A stretch of 64,000 nt of DNA, from the NCBI RefSeq assembly GCF_002157505.1, contig NZ_NFSC01000030.1, positions 62,001-126,000 on the forward strand, in the 5' to 3' direction. Under the pieces are notes generated by a model, which did not search any database, was not told the DNA's origin, and was given only the letters and a program-made list of their open reading frames with translations. The stretch comes from Arthrobacter agilis (GTDB taxonomy: Bacteria; Actinomycetota; Actinomycetes; Actinomycetales; Micrococcaceae). Made by a program: the position numbers and the translations under genes. Shown here piece after piece: positions 38,359-46,800 of this stretch (position 1 is the first letter of the stretch; every line of letters starts with the position of its first letter).

Positions 38359-39276
38359 TCAGGGCGTGATGCCCGTGAAGAAGTCGTCCTCGGGCAGTGG
38401 CGACTCGACCCGCGACGTGATGAGGGAGTAGTCCTCCCACGGCCACACCTTCTGCTGCAACTCGACGGACACAGCGAAGAAGAAGCCTTCGGGGTCGACC
38501 TGCGTCCGGTGCGCGAGGAGGGCCCGCTCACGATGCCCGAAGTAGTCGCCGCAGTCGATCTGGGTGGTGGTGGGGTGGGCCGGGGGCGGAGGCTGGTGGC
38601 CTTCGGCGTCCGCCTCGAGCCACTGTGCGAGCCGCTCGGCGTACGGCGACTGCAGGCCGGCTTCCTCGAGGGCGAAGTGCAGCGCGCGGAAGCGCTCCGG
38701 GTTGAATGCACGGTCGTAGTAGAGCTTCGACACGCTCCACGCCTCGCCGGTTCCCGGATACCGCTCCGGGTCCGCTGCGGCGTCGAACGCTTCGACGGCG
38801 ATGCGGTGCGCCATGATGTGGTCCGGGTGCGGGTACCCGCCGTTCTCGTCGTAGCTGATGATCACGTGCGGACGGAACTCCCGCACGAGTTTCACGAGCG
38901 GAGCGGCCGCCCGCTCGAGGGGCTGGAGGGCGAAGCAGCCGAAGGGGAGGTCCGGGAGCGGGTCGCCCTCGGGCAGTCCGGAATCGGTGAAGCCGAGCCA
39001 CCTCTGCTGTACGCCGAGTTCGGCGACCGCGCGCGCCATCTCGATCCTTCGCAGGCCCGGGAGGTCGCGCTTCGCATGGGGGTCGTCGTTCATGGCCGCG
39101 TTGAGGATGTCGCCGCGCTCGCCCCCGGTGCAGGTTGCGACCAGGACCTCTGCTCCCGCTGCGACGTAGCTGGCCATGGTGGCAGCGCCCTTGCTCGACT
39201 CATCGTCCGGGTGGGCGTGGACCGCGAGGAGGCGGAAGCCCTCACGGGACGCGCGGGGATGATCCTGGTTCGGCAA
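38359..39276 (-). CDS. mca: Mycothiol S-conjugate amidase
   Basis: Zinc hydrolase that cleaves mycothiol-toxin adducts so the mercapturic acid can be exported. The 305 residues begin with LLAVHAHPDDESSKGAATMA (zinc ligands H and D/D), contain the second ligand region GGYPHPDHIMAHRIAVEAFDAA and SYDENGGYPHPDH, and DYFGHRERALLAHRTQVDPEGFFF. The closely related MshB is distinguished by context and by this length. AGGAG lies 6 nt before TTG 39276, though GTG 39279 is possible. It is followed by the small membrane protein and precedes divergent DUF4307 and greA, like Rv1082. Confidence 0.93.
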   Translation of the reverse strand: MPNQDHPRASREGFRLLAVHAHPDDESSKGAATMASYVAAGAEVLVATCTGGERGDILNAAMNDDPHAKRDLPGLRRIEMARAVAELGVQQRWLGFTDSGLPEGDPLPDLPFGCFALQPLERAAAPLVKLVREFRPHVIISYDENGGYPHPDHIMAHRIAVEAFDAAADPERYPGTGEAWSVSKLYYDRAFNPERFRALHFALEEAGLQSPYAERLAQWLEADAEGHQPPPPAHPTTTQIDCGDYFGHRERALLAHRTQVDPEGFFFAVSVELQQKVWPWEDYSLITSRVESPLPEDDFFTGITP

Positions 39277-39338
39277 CACGTGCTCCTGGCTCTGCGGGGG
39301 AAGGACAGCGGCCGGAGGAGGCCGTGCCGGGCGGACGG

Positions 39339-39344
39339 TAAAAT
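39339..39344 (+). promoter_or_regulatory. -10 box TAAAAT of a predicted leaderless promoter (DUF4307)
   Basis: Last T is exactly 7 nt before GTG 39351. Five of six match the consensus hexamer. Confidence 0.65.
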
Positions 39345-39350
39345 AACAGC

Positions 39351-39785
39351 GTGAGCTCCGCCTATACGCCAACACCAAGAGTAGCCAATCGCTACGGCGC
39401 CCCAAAGCCGAAGAGGCCGATCGGCCGGGTGCGGATGCTGCTGGTTGCGGTGCTCCTCGCTGCAGTGGCAGCGGTAGCCGCCGTCGCCCTGACCTCGGGA
39501 AGCCCTGGTGTCTCCTCCAAGGACGTCGGGTTCTCCCTCACCTCCGAGGGCCGGGCGAGCGTCGACTTCGAGGTGACGAAGGACCCCACGGCCACTGCGC
39601 AGTGCGCTGTGCAGGCGCTGAGCGAGAACTACGCGGTGGTCGGCTGGAAGGTCGTGACCATCGGACCGAACAGCGCCGGTGAAGGTGCGAACGACGGCGG
39701 CACCACGGCGCACCGCACCGACGTGCGCACCGATTCGCCCGCCGTTTCGGGCGGCGTGAACGCCTGCTGGATCGTCGAGGACTGA
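39351..39785 (+). CDS. DUF4307 family membrane-anchored protein
   Basis: A 144-residue protein of unknown function. A basic N-terminus (TPRVANRYGAPKPKRPIGR) leads into one membrane helix (residues about 29-47) and an exported domain with VGFSLTSEGRASVDFEVTKDPTATAQCAVQAL and AVVGWKVVTIGP. The family is normally located between mca and greA in actinobacteria, as Rv1081c is. Confidence 0.88.
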   Translation: MSSAYTPTPRVANRYGAPKPKRPIGRVRMLLVAVLLAAVAAVAAVALTSGSPGVSSKDVGFSLTSEGRASVDFEVTKDPTATAQCAVQALSENYAVVGWKVVTIGPNSAGEGANDGGTTAHRTDVRTDSPAVSGGVNACWIVED

Positions 39786-39805
39786 GCGGGGCCCGCGGGG
39801 GCTTC

Positions 39806-39834
39806 TTGGGTTATGGCCTTCCCCCCTCTAGACT
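39806..39834 (+). promoter_or_regulatory. Promoter of greA: TTGGGT-17 bp-TAGACT
   Basis: -35 TTGGGT (39806-39811) and -10 TAGACT (39829-39834) are separated by 17 bp. Transcription would start near 39841, leaving a leader of about 150 nt before the greA start. Confidence 0.6.
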
Positions 39835-39850
39835 TGAGGGATACGTATCG

Positions 39851-39895
39851 CCCCGCTTCACCGGCGTACCGGCCTACCGGTCCCACGAGGCGGGG
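39851..39895 (+). promoter_or_regulatory. Structured greA leader hairpin
   Basis: CCCCGC (39851-39856) pairs with GCGGGG (39890-39895), enclosing further pairing of CCGG segments and followed by TGTTTGCTTG. It begins about 10 nt after the predicted transcript start, a position suited to an attenuator or terminator in the leader. Confidence 0.45.
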
Positions 39896-39991
39896 TGTTT
39901 GCTTGCCGGTGACAATGGCCCCGCCATTGCCCGGTCGAGTGACCATGAGCCCCGCCGTAGCCGGCGGCGGCCGTACCTAAGGAGTTATCCC

Positions 39992-40483
39992 GTGTCCACT
40001 AACAGTGCACCTGTCGCCTGGCTCACGCAGGAGTCCTACAACCGGCTCAAGAGCGAGCTGGAGCACCTGTCGGGTCCCGGCCGCACCGAGATCGTCGCCC
40101 GTATCGAGCAGGCCCGCTCCGAGGGCGATCTCAAGGAGAACGGCGGGTACCACGCCGCCAAGGAGGAGCAGGGCAAGGCCGAGGCCCGTATCCGCCAGCT
40201 CACCCACCTGCTGAACAACGCGCACGTCGGTGAGGCTCCGGCCGACAACGGCGTCGTCGAGCCCGGCATGATGGTCTCCGCGAAAATCGCTGGCGACGTG
40301 GAGAACTTCCTGCTCGGCAGCCGCGAGGTGGCCGGCGACACGGACATCGACGTCTACAGCGAGAAGTCCCCGCTCGGCGCGGCGATCCAGGGCAAGAAGG
40401 CCGGCGACACCGTCATCTATGCAGCCCCCAACGGCAAGCAGATCACCGTCGAGATCATCTCGGCGACGCCGTACGTCGGCTGA
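39992..40483 (+). CDS. greA: Transcription elongation factor GreA
   Basis: Rescues backtracked RNA polymerase by stimulating transcript cleavage. The 163 residues have the N-terminal coiled coil (WLTQESYNRLKSELEHL...QARSEGDLKENGGYHAAKEEQGKAEARIRQL), with the tip acidic D and E residues in EGDLKENGGYH, and the C-terminal FKBP-like domain ending GKQITVEIISATPYVG. GTG 39992 has AAGGAG (39979-39984) at optimal spacing. Rv1080c is its mycobacterial counterpart by location. Confidence 0.96.
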   Translation: MSTNSAPVAWLTQESYNRLKSELEHLSGPGRTEIVARIEQARSEGDLKENGGYHAAKEEQGKAEARIRQLTHLLNNAHVGEAPADNGVVEPGMMVSAKIAGDVENFLLGSREVAGDTDIDVYSEKSPLGAAIQGKKAGDTVIYAAPNGKQITVEIISATPYVG

Positions 40484-40486
40484 CAG

Positions 40487-41086
40487 CTAGGCGCCGAACC
40501 TGTTGCGGTCCGTCCCCCCGGGGACGGACCGCTTCCGTTTGAGCAGGAATGCGGCGAGGATCCCGCCGAGCGCCCCGAAGAGGTGTGCCTGCCAGGAGAT
40601 GCTGGAACCGACGATCGGCAGGATGCCCCACAGGATGGACCCGTAGCAGGCGAACAGGACGACTGCGAGCAGGATCTGCTTCCAGTCCCGGTTGTAGAAG
40701 CCGCGCGTGATCAGGTAGGTGAAGAGGCCGAAGACCACGCCCGAGGCGCCGATGGTCAGGCCGCCCCCGAACAGCCAGGTCCCCAGGCCCGAGGCGAGCC
40801 AGCTCGTGCCGATGGCCACGAGGAAGCGCCGCGCCCCCTCCAAAAAGGCGAGGAATCCGAGGACGAGCAGGGGCAGTGTGTTGCTGGCCAGGTGTCCGAT
40901 GCCCCCGTGCAGGAGCGGGGCGAACACGACGCCGTCGAGCCCGTCCATGCGCCGCGGCGCGATCCCGAACGTCCGGACGAGGACGTTCCCGAGGACGAGG
41001 TTCAGCAGGAACACCGCCCACATCAGGGCGACGAGGCCGACGACGGTCACGAGGCCCGCCTGCGCCCGGCGTGCGAGGGGCGTCAC
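40487..41086 (-). CDS. Rhomboid-family intramembrane serine protease
   Basis: A 199-residue membrane protease with six hydrophobic segments. The catalytic pair is S115 (TIGASGVVFG) and H168 (SWQAHLFGALGG); the oxyanion-supporting H65 and N69 are in GGIGHLASNTLPL. Substrates are unknown. GTG 41086 has GAGGGG 7 nt upstream. It follows ilvA by 9 bp. Its last 15 codons contain the greA terminator hairpin on the other strand. Confidence 0.93.
   Translation of the reverse strand: MTPLARRAQAGLVTVVGLVALMWAVFLLNLVLGNVLVRTFGIAPRRMDGLDGVVFAPLLHGGIGHLASNTLPLLVLGFLAFLEGARRFLVAIGTSWLASGLGTWLFGGGLTIGASGVVFGLFTYLITRGFYNRDWKQILLAVVLFACYGSILWGILPIVGSSISWQAHLFGALGGILAAFLLKRKRSVPGGTDRNRFGA
40505..40540 (+). terminator. 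greA terminator embedded in the rhomboid 3' coding end
   Basis: Arms GCGGTCCGTCCC (40505-40516) and GGGACGGACCGC (40521-40532) with loop CCCG, followed by TTCCGTTT. It lies 21 bp after the greA stop, inside the antisense rhomboid coding sequence. Confidence 0.8.
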
Positions 41087-41095
41087 TGTGGCCCC

Positions 41096-42463
41096 TCAGC
41101 CCTGGATGACCACCGGCTGGAAGCCCTCGGCGCGCAGGTTGCTGAGGACCTGCTCGCAGTGCTCATGGCCCTTGGTCTCCATGTTGATGGTGATCGCGAC
41201 GTCGCCCATGCTGATCGACCCGCCCACTCTCGTGTGGTCCACGCCGGTGACGTTCGCATCCGATTCCGCGATGATCCGGGAGATGGTGGCGAGTGAACCG
41301 GGCCGGTCGTCGAGCAGCATACGCACCACGAGGTAGCGGCCGGCAGCGGCGAGTCCGCGCTGGATGACCTTGAGCATGAGCATCGGATCGATGTTGCCGC
41401 CCGAGAGCACCACCACGGTGTTGCCCGGGTTTGCCCCGTTCTCCGTCAGCTTCCCGTCGAGGAGGGCCGCCACGCCCACGGCTCCGGCGGGTTCCACGAC
41501 CATCTTCGAGCGTTCCAGGAGGAAGATGAGCGCCCGTGCGAGGGAATCCTCGCTGACGGTCACGACGTCGTCCACGAGTTCGCGGATGATCGAGAACGGC
41601 AGCTGGCCGGGGCGCCCGACGGCGATGCCGTCCGCGATGGTCGAGACCTTGGTCAGCGGCACGAGGGCGTCGGCGGCGAGGGACGGCGGGTATGCGGCGG
41701 CGTTCTCCGCCTGCACCCCGATGATGCGGATCTCCCGGCCCAGCTCCCGGGCCCGGGCCTTGACGGCCACGGCCACGCCCGCGAGGAGTCCGCCTCCACC
41801 CACTCCCATGAGGATGGTGTCGACGTCCGGGACCTGCTCGAGGATCTCGAGGCCGATGGTCCCCTGGCCCGCCACCACGTCCACGTTGTCGAACGGGTGG
41901 ACGAACACCGCACCGGTCTCGTCGGCGTATCTCTTCGCCTCGGCGAGTGCCTCGTCGACGTTGTGTCCGTGCAGCACGACTTCGGCGCCGTGCCCGCGCG
42001 TCGCAGCGAGCTTGGGCAGTGCGACGCCGAGGGGCATGTAGATGCGGGCGGCGATGCCGAGCCGGGACGCGGCCACGGCCACACCCTGCGCGTGGTTGCC
42101 AGCGGACGCCGCAACGACCCCGCGGGCACGCTCGGCCGCGCTGAGCTTCGCCATCCGGTTGTACGCGCCGCGGACCTTGAAGGAACCGGCGCGCTGCAGG
42201 TTCTCGCACTTGAAGGAGACCGTCGATCCGGTGAGCCGTCCGAGGGCGCGCGACTGCTCGATGGGCGTGCGGGCGATGACGCCCTCGAGCGTCCGGTGCG
42301 CGGCCTCGACGTCGGCGAGGGTCACCGGAAGATCGGTCGCGGGGGGAAAGTCCAGCACGGTGGTCGTCGCGGGAGTCGCGGGGGCGCTCGCGGTGCCTGC
42401 GGAGAGTGTCGCGGGGTTCGTCGTGGGGTCGGTCGTGGGGTTCGCTACGGATTGCTCGGTCAC
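41096..42463 (-). CDS. ilvA: Threonine ammonia-lyase (threonine dehydratase)
   Basis: PLP enzyme deaminating threonine to 2-oxobutyrate, the first step toward isoleucine. The 455 residues include the PLP lysine K96 in AGSFKVRGAYNR, the glycine-rich phosphate cup MGVGGGGLLAGVA, and the C-terminal half ACT-like region LVVRMLLDDRPGSLATISRIIAE. An N-terminal extension of about 45 residues rich in Thr/Pro/Ala is atypical. The single ACT-like domain is like the short catabolic or feedback-insensitive form. Its start overlaps the AI-2E transporter stop by 4 bp. Confidence 0.94.
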   Translation of the reverse strand: MTEQSVANPTTDPTTNPATLSAGTASAPATPATTTVLDFPPATDLPVTLADVEAAHRTLEGVIARTPIEQSRALGRLTGSTVSFKCENLQRAGSFKVRGAYNRMAKLSAAERARGVVAASAGNHAQGVAVAASRLGIAARIYMPLGVALPKLAATRGHGAEVVLHGHNVDEALAEAKRYADETGAVFVHPFDNVDVVAGQGTIGLEILEQVPDVDTILMGVGGGGLLAGVAVAVKARARELGREIRIIGVQAENAAAYPPSLAADALVPLTKVSTIADGIAVGRPGQLPFSIIRELVDDVVTVSEDSLARALIFLLERSKMVVEPAGAVGVAALLDGKLTENGANPGNTVVVLSGGNIDPMLMLKVIQRGLAAAGRYLVVRMLLDDRPGSLATISRIIAESDANVTGVDHTRVGGSISMGDVAITINMETKGHEHCEQVLSNLRAEGFQPVVIQG

Positions 42464-43785
42464 GGGGTGATCTCTTCCTGAAGGGCTGGCGCCGGCTGCG
42501 CGGAGTAGGGTTCCGGGGTGCTGGCCGGCGACGCAGGATGTTCCGCAGTCGCCGGCCTGCTAATGCCGGACCCTCCCTGATCGAGCCGGTACTCCTGCGC
42601 GACGACCGGGTCGTATTCCCAGGCCCGTTGCGCGATGTAGCGCACGGAGGTGTTGAGGACCGCCAGGATCGGGACGGAGAAGAGCGCGCCGGGGATGCCT
42701 GCGAGCAGTGTTCCGCCGGCGACCGCGAGGACGACGGCGAGCGGGTGCAGGGCGACGGCCGGTCCCATGATGAGCGGCTGGAGGACGTGGCCTTCGAGCT
42801 GCTGGACCAGCAGGACGATCGCGAGCATCACGAGGGCGTTGACCCACCCGTTGGCGACGAGCGCGAGCAGGACCGCGACGGACCCCGTGGCGAGCGCGCC
42901 GACGATCGGTATGAAGGACCCGATGAAGACGAGGACGCCGAGGGGCAGGGCGAGCGGGACGCCGATGACTGCGGCGCCGACACCGATGCCGATGGCGTCG
43001 ACGGCCGCGACGAGCATCTGCACGCGGACGTAGCTGGCCATCGACATCCAGCCCCTGCGGCCGGCGCCGTCCAGCGCCGCGCGGGCAGGTAGCGGCGCGA
43101 GCCCGACGACGAAGCGCCAGATGCGTCCGCCGTCGAGCAGGAAGAAGATCAGGGCGAACACGGTGAGCAGGGTTCCGGCGCCCACATGGCCCGCCGTCGT
43201 CCCGAAGGACAGCGCTCCATTGAGGATCGAGGCGCTGTTGTTCTGGAGCGCGTCCCCGATGTCCTGGAGATACTGGTCGATCTGGGTGGCCGTGAGCTGC
43301 AGCGGCCCCTGGGCCAGCCAGTCGAGCATCTGCTGCATCCCGGCGCGGGCCTCTGCCCAGAGGCTGGACAGGCCGAGCGCGAGCTGGCTGCCGACAAGGA
43401 GGAGGGCGGCCGTGATGAGGCCGAAGAACCCGACGAGCGTCACGGCGACCGCCAGCCCGTTCGGCGCCCCCCGGCGTCGGAGGGCGTTCTTGAGCGGCAG
43501 GAGCAGGGCGGCGAGCAGTCCGGCGATCATGAGCGGGATGACGAGGAGGGAGACCTGGCTGAGCAGGTAGATCAGCACGCCCCCGACGACGACGACGAGC
43601 CCCAGCCGCCAGGACCAGGACGCAGCGACACGCAACGCGAAGGGAACGTCCGAACGGTCATCGGAGCGCGGTGGCTGCCGGGCGGCGGTGGGCTGCTGTG
43701 GCAGCGGCTCCGGCAGCGCGGCGGCGCCGCGACTCACGGCACGCTGGAGGGCGCGCTGGGGTTTCGCTCCGCGGAGACGCTGCAT
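42460..43785 (-). CDS. AI-2E (PerM/YdiK) family transporter
   Basis: A 441-residue permease with eight membrane helices: two near 55-100, a soluble region with LTATQIDQYLQDIGDAL, then six more between about 200 and 385, including GSFIPIVGALATGSVAVLLAL and QQLEGHVLQPLIMGP, the most conserved stretch of the family. Some members are sodium/proton antiporters or export autoinducer-2. Both ends carry low-complexity cytoplasmic tails. It heads the operon with ilvA and rhomboid. Confidence 0.9.
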   Translation of the reverse strand: MQRLRGAKPQRALQRAVSRGAAALPEPLPQQPTAARQPPRSDDRSDVPFALRVAASWSWRLGLVVVVGGVLIYLLSQVSLLVIPLMIAGLLAALLLPLKNALRRRGAPNGLAVAVTLVGFFGLITAALLLVGSQLALGLSSLWAEARAGMQQMLDWLAQGPLQLTATQIDQYLQDIGDALQNNSASILNGALSFGTTAGHVGAGTLLTVFALIFFLLDGGRIWRFVVGLAPLPARAALDGAGRRGWMSMASYVRVQMLVAAVDAIGIGVGAAVIGVPLALPLGVLVFIGSFIPIVGALATGSVAVLLALVANGWVNALVMLAIVLLVQQLEGHVLQPLIMGPAVALHPLAVVLAVAGGTLLAGIPGALFSVPILAVLNTSVRYIAQRAWEYDPVVAQEYRLDQGGSGISRPATAEHPASPASTPEPYSAQPAPALQEEITP

Positions 43786-43818
43786 GACCCAATCTTTCCA
43801 CAGAAGACTGGAGGGCCC

Positions 43819-44736
43819 CTATCCGAGAGCTGGCAGTATGCCCCACCTGGCGGAGAAGGAAGCTCCCGGTTCGAGCCAGCGGAGACCCTCCCCCGAATTG
43901 AAGGCGTTGGCCGGCGCCGTCATGGGCTCGATGGCCACCGCCTTGCTCACGCCGGGGTAGCTGGTGCTCACGTAGACATGCACGTACGCGAAGGATTCGT
44001 CGGCCCAGAGGGTGACGCGTCGGCCGTCCGGCGCCGACAGGACGTGCTCATGCCGACCCTCGACAGCCCCAAGTCCGGTGAAAGCGGCATCCAGCTGTAT
44101 GTCGCCGATCCGCCGTCCGCTCCGGAGATCGTGCTGCCCGGACACCGGACGCTTGCCGGTGGGAATGGACCGCTCGTCCGACTCGAACACCTCGTCCGCG
44201 AGGATCCTCAGCGTGAGCTCCTCGGTGGGGACGTCGGAGATCTTGAGGTACGGATGCGCCCCCAGCGCGAAGGGAGCGGCCTCCGGCGAGAGGTTCGTGA
44301 GCTCCTGGGTGACGGTGAGCTGCTCCTCGGTGAGGCTGTAGGTGGCTTGATGTCGCAGGTGGAAGGGGTATCCGTGCTGCGGGAACACCTCGGCCTCGAG
44401 GACGACGTCCGACGGACCGGTGTGGACGGCCCGGTAGCCGGTGTTGCGGAGGAGCCCGTGGCTGGCGTTGCCCTTCGACGGCTCGGTGATGTCGAGCTGC
44501 TGCTCCTTGCCGTGCAGGGTCCAGCGGCCGCCCGCCACGCGGTTGGGCCAGGGCGCGAGGAGGATCCCGCCGCCGCCCGCGGGGATGTCGCCGTCCCCCC
44601 AGGTCTCGGTGAGGGCGACACCGCCGCACTCGTAGGACCTCAGCGCCGCGGCGAGGCTGGCGACGACGACGGTCGAGGAACCGGCCCTCAGAGTGAAGTT
44701 GGCGCCGCTTGCCGGGCGGGGAGTCGACTCAGTCAT
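43819..44736 (-). CDS. galM: Aldose 1-epimerase family protein (galactose mutarotase type)
   Basis: Interconverts alpha and beta anomers of hexoses; 305 residues. The substrate-binding set is present: APWPNRVAGGRWTLHG, NASHGLLR with the catalytic histidine, GAHPYLKI, and the catalytic glutamate in VAIEPMTAPANAFN. It diverges from the deoR-galT-galK operon, which makes a galactose role plausible. ATG 44736 has TAGCAT ending exactly 7 nt upstream. Confidence 0.88.
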   Translation of the reverse strand: MTESTPRPASGANFTLRAGSSTVVVASLAAALRSYECGGVALTETWGDGDIPAGGGGILLAPWPNRVAGGRWTLHGKEQQLDITEPSKGNASHGLLRNTGYRAVHTGPSDVVLEAEVFPQHGYPFHLRHQATYSLTEEQLTVTQELTNLSPEAAPFALGAHPYLKISDVPTEELTLRILADEVFESDERSIPTGKRPVSGQHDLRSGRRIGDIQLDAAFTGLGAVEGRHEHVLSAPDGRRVTLWADESFAYVHVYVSTSYPGVSKAVAIEPMTAPANAFNSGEGLRWLEPGASFSARWGILPALG

Positions 44737-44742
44737 GGAGCG

Positions 44743-44748
44743 ATGCTA
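44743..44748 (-). promoter_or_regulatory. -10 box TAGCAT of a predicted leaderless promoter (galM)
   Basis: Exactly 7 nt from last T to the A of ATG 44736. Confidence 0.6.
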
Positions 44749-44774
44749 CCGCTGCCTGGATGCGATCCTGCCCG

Positions 44775-44838
44775 TTCCGTTTCTGCGGAGGTGCTTCTAT
44801 GATAGGTTTTGTTCGTTTTAGTGCGGACTCGTTCACTT
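44775..44838 (+). promoter_or_regulatory. gal operon promoter region with TATGAT -10 and GTTCG repeats
   Basis: TATGAT (44798-44803) is a near-consensus -10, with a weak TTCCGT 17 bp upstream. Downstream lies the only AT-rich patch nearby with TTTTGTTCGTTTTAG and CTCGTTC, direct repeats of (T/C)GTTCG. This is a plausible operator for the DeoR regulator, which lies about 40 bp further on. Confidence 0.45.
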
Positions 44839-44875
44839 CGCGCTTCCCGTCCCGTCCCGGCCCGTCAGGAGGATC

Positions 44876-45676
44876 ATGCTCGCAGCAGAGCGTCACGCAG
44901 CCATCCTCGAGCGCCTTGCCCACCAGTCCGCGGTCCGGGTCAGCGACGTCGCACTCGCGCTGGGGGTCTCGGAGATGACCGTGCGCCGGGACATCGACGT
45001 CCTCGAGTCCCGGGGAGCACTGGTGCGCGTGCATGGCGGAGCCGTACGGCCGGGCAGCCTGAGTTCGGTGGAGCCCGGCTTCGACGCCAACCGGAGCCGG
45101 GGCGGCCAGGCCAAGCAGGGGATCGCGGCCGCGGCCGTCTCCCTCCTGGTTCCCGGCATGACGGTCTCCATCACGGGTGGCACCACGACCTACGCCCTGG
45201 CTCCCCTCCTGTCGCGAGTGCGGGGACTGACCGTCATCACCAACTCCCTCCCCCTGGCGGACGAGCTCCACCGCCTGAACGCTGCATCGGCGCCCGACGG
45301 CGCACCCCGGGTGCTGCTGTCGGGCGGCGAGCTCACGCCATCGAAGGCGCTCGTCGGCCCCCTCGCCACGAGCACCATCGCATCCCTCCGGGCGGACCTG
45401 TGCTTCATGGGAGCACACGGCGTGGACGCGGCCGCCGGGATCACCACACCCAACCTGGCGGAAGCCGACACGAACCAGGCCTTCGCCCGCACCTGCGGCA
45501 AGCTCGTCGTCCTCGCGGACACGACGAAGATCGGCGTTGTGAGCCTCGCCCGGGTCGCCCCGCTCGACGCCGCCTCAGCCCTCGTCACCGACCAGCAGCC
45601 CGGCGCCGAGTACGCCGCGCTCACCCGGATCCTCTGCGACCCCGCCTCCGACCCCCACCTGGAAGAGCGCCCATGA
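44876..45676 (+). CDS. DeoR-family transcriptional repressor of galactose genes
   Basis: A 266-residue sugar-responsive repressor. The N-terminal winged helix MLAAERHAAILERLAHQSAVRVSDVALALGVSEMTVRRDIDVLESRGAL is followed by the typical RVHGGAV hinge and a sugar-phosphate isomerase-like effector domain with SITGGTTTYALAPLL, NSLPLADEL, FMGAHGVD and VVLADTTKIG. It opens the operon with galT and galK. AGGAGG lies 4 nt before ATG 44876. The effector is probably a galactose-pathway phosphosugar. Confidence 0.92.
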   Translation: MLAAERHAAILERLAHQSAVRVSDVALALGVSEMTVRRDIDVLESRGALVRVHGGAVRPGSLSSVEPGFDANRSRGGQAKQGIAAAAVSLLVPGMTVSITGGTTTYALAPLLSRVRGLTVITNSLPLADELHRLNAASAPDGAPRVLLSGGELTPSKALVGPLATSTIASLRADLCFMGAHGVDAAAGITTPNLAEADTNQAFARTCGKLVVLADTTKIGVVSLARVAPLDAASALVTDQQPGAEYAALTRILCDPASDPHLEERP

Positions 45677-46800
45677 CCTCCATCACCCCGACCCGCCTGT
45701 CCGACGGGCGCGAGCTGATCTACTTCGATGCGACCGAAGGCGGTGCTGCACGGCACCGCGACGCGGCGGCGAGCGCCGACACCCGCGGGCTGCCTCCTCG
45801 CGGCCCGGCCGGTACGGCGCGGTACGACGCCCTGACCGGCGAGTGGATCGCCGTCGCGGCGCACCGCCAGTCACGCACGCACCTTCCTCCCGCGGACCAG
45901 TGCCCGCTGTGCCCCACGACGTCCGCCAACCTCTCCGAGATCCCCGCAGCGGACTACGAGGTCGTGGTGTTCGAGAACCGCTTCTCCTCGTTCGGCCCGG
46001 ACCTGGGGAACCTCCCGGGGGATCCCTCCTGGGGCACGACGGCGACGGCGTACGGACGGTGCGAGGTGGTCGCGTTCGACTCCGCTCATGAGGGCTCCTT
46101 CGGCTCCCTCAGTCCCGAACGGGCCCGGACGGTCGTCGACGCATGGGCCCAGCGCACCGAGGCCCTGTCCGCGATGCCCGGCATCAAGCAGGTCTTCTGC
46201 TTCGAGAACCGGGGCGCCGACATCGGCGTCACCCTGCTGCACCCGCACGGGCAGATCTACGCGTATCCGTTCATCCCGCCCCGCGCGGCGGTGCTCGCGG
46301 CGAGGGCGGCCGCGTTCTTCGAGGCCTCCGGGGGGAAGCAGACGCTGATGGGCTATGCCCTCTCCTCGGAGCGGAGTTCCGGCGAGCGCATGGTGATCGA
46401 GGGCGAGCACTTCAGCGCCTTCGTACCCTTCGCGGCGCGCTGGCCGCTCGAGGTGCACCTGGTCCCCCACCGCCAGGTGGCCGACCTCGCCGGACTGACG
46501 GACGCGGAGCGCGACGAGCTCACCACCGTCTACCTCGACCTCCTCGGCAGGCTCGATGCCCTGTACCCGACTCCCACGCCGTACATCGCGGCCTGGCAGC
46601 AGGCACCGGTCGACGACGTCCTCCGGCCGGCCGGCTACCTGCACCTCCAGCTGACGTCACCGCGCAGGGCCGCCGACAAGCTGAAGTTCCTGGCAGGCTC
46701 GGAGGCCGCCATGGGGGCTTTCATCAACGACACCACCCCGGAGAAGGTCGCGGAGGCACTCCGCAGCGCAACTCCCGCAACCCGGAAGGACGCCGCATGA
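45673..46800 (+). CDS. galT: Galactose-1-phosphate uridylyltransferase
   Basis: Leloir enzyme exchanging UDP-glucose and galactose-1-P. The 375 residues show RYDALTGEWIAVAAHRQSRTHLPP, a zinc-type CPLC pair, FENRFSSFGPDL, the catalytic nucleophile motif HPHGQIYAYPF and the second half with WPLEVHLVPHRQV. Start ATG 45673 overlaps the deoR stop by 4 bp and the stop overlaps galK by 4 bp, giving translational coupling through the operon. Confidence 0.95.
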   Translation: MTSITPTRLSDGRELIYFDATEGGAARHRDAAASADTRGLPPRGPAGTARYDALTGEWIAVAAHRQSRTHLPPADQCPLCPTTSANLSEIPAADYEVVVFENRFSSFGPDLGNLPGDPSWGTTATAYGRCEVVAFDSAHEGSFGSLSPERARTVVDAWAQRTEALSAMPGIKQVFCFENRGADIGVTLLHPHGQIYAYPFIPPRAAVLAARAAAFFEASGGKQTLMGYALSSERSSGERMVIEGEHFSAFVPFAARWPLEVHLVPHRQVADLAGLTDAERDELTTVYLDLLGRLDALYPTPTPYIAAWQQAPVDDVLRPAGYLHLQLTSPRRAADKLKFLAGSEAAMGAFINDTTPEKVAEALRSATPATRKDAA

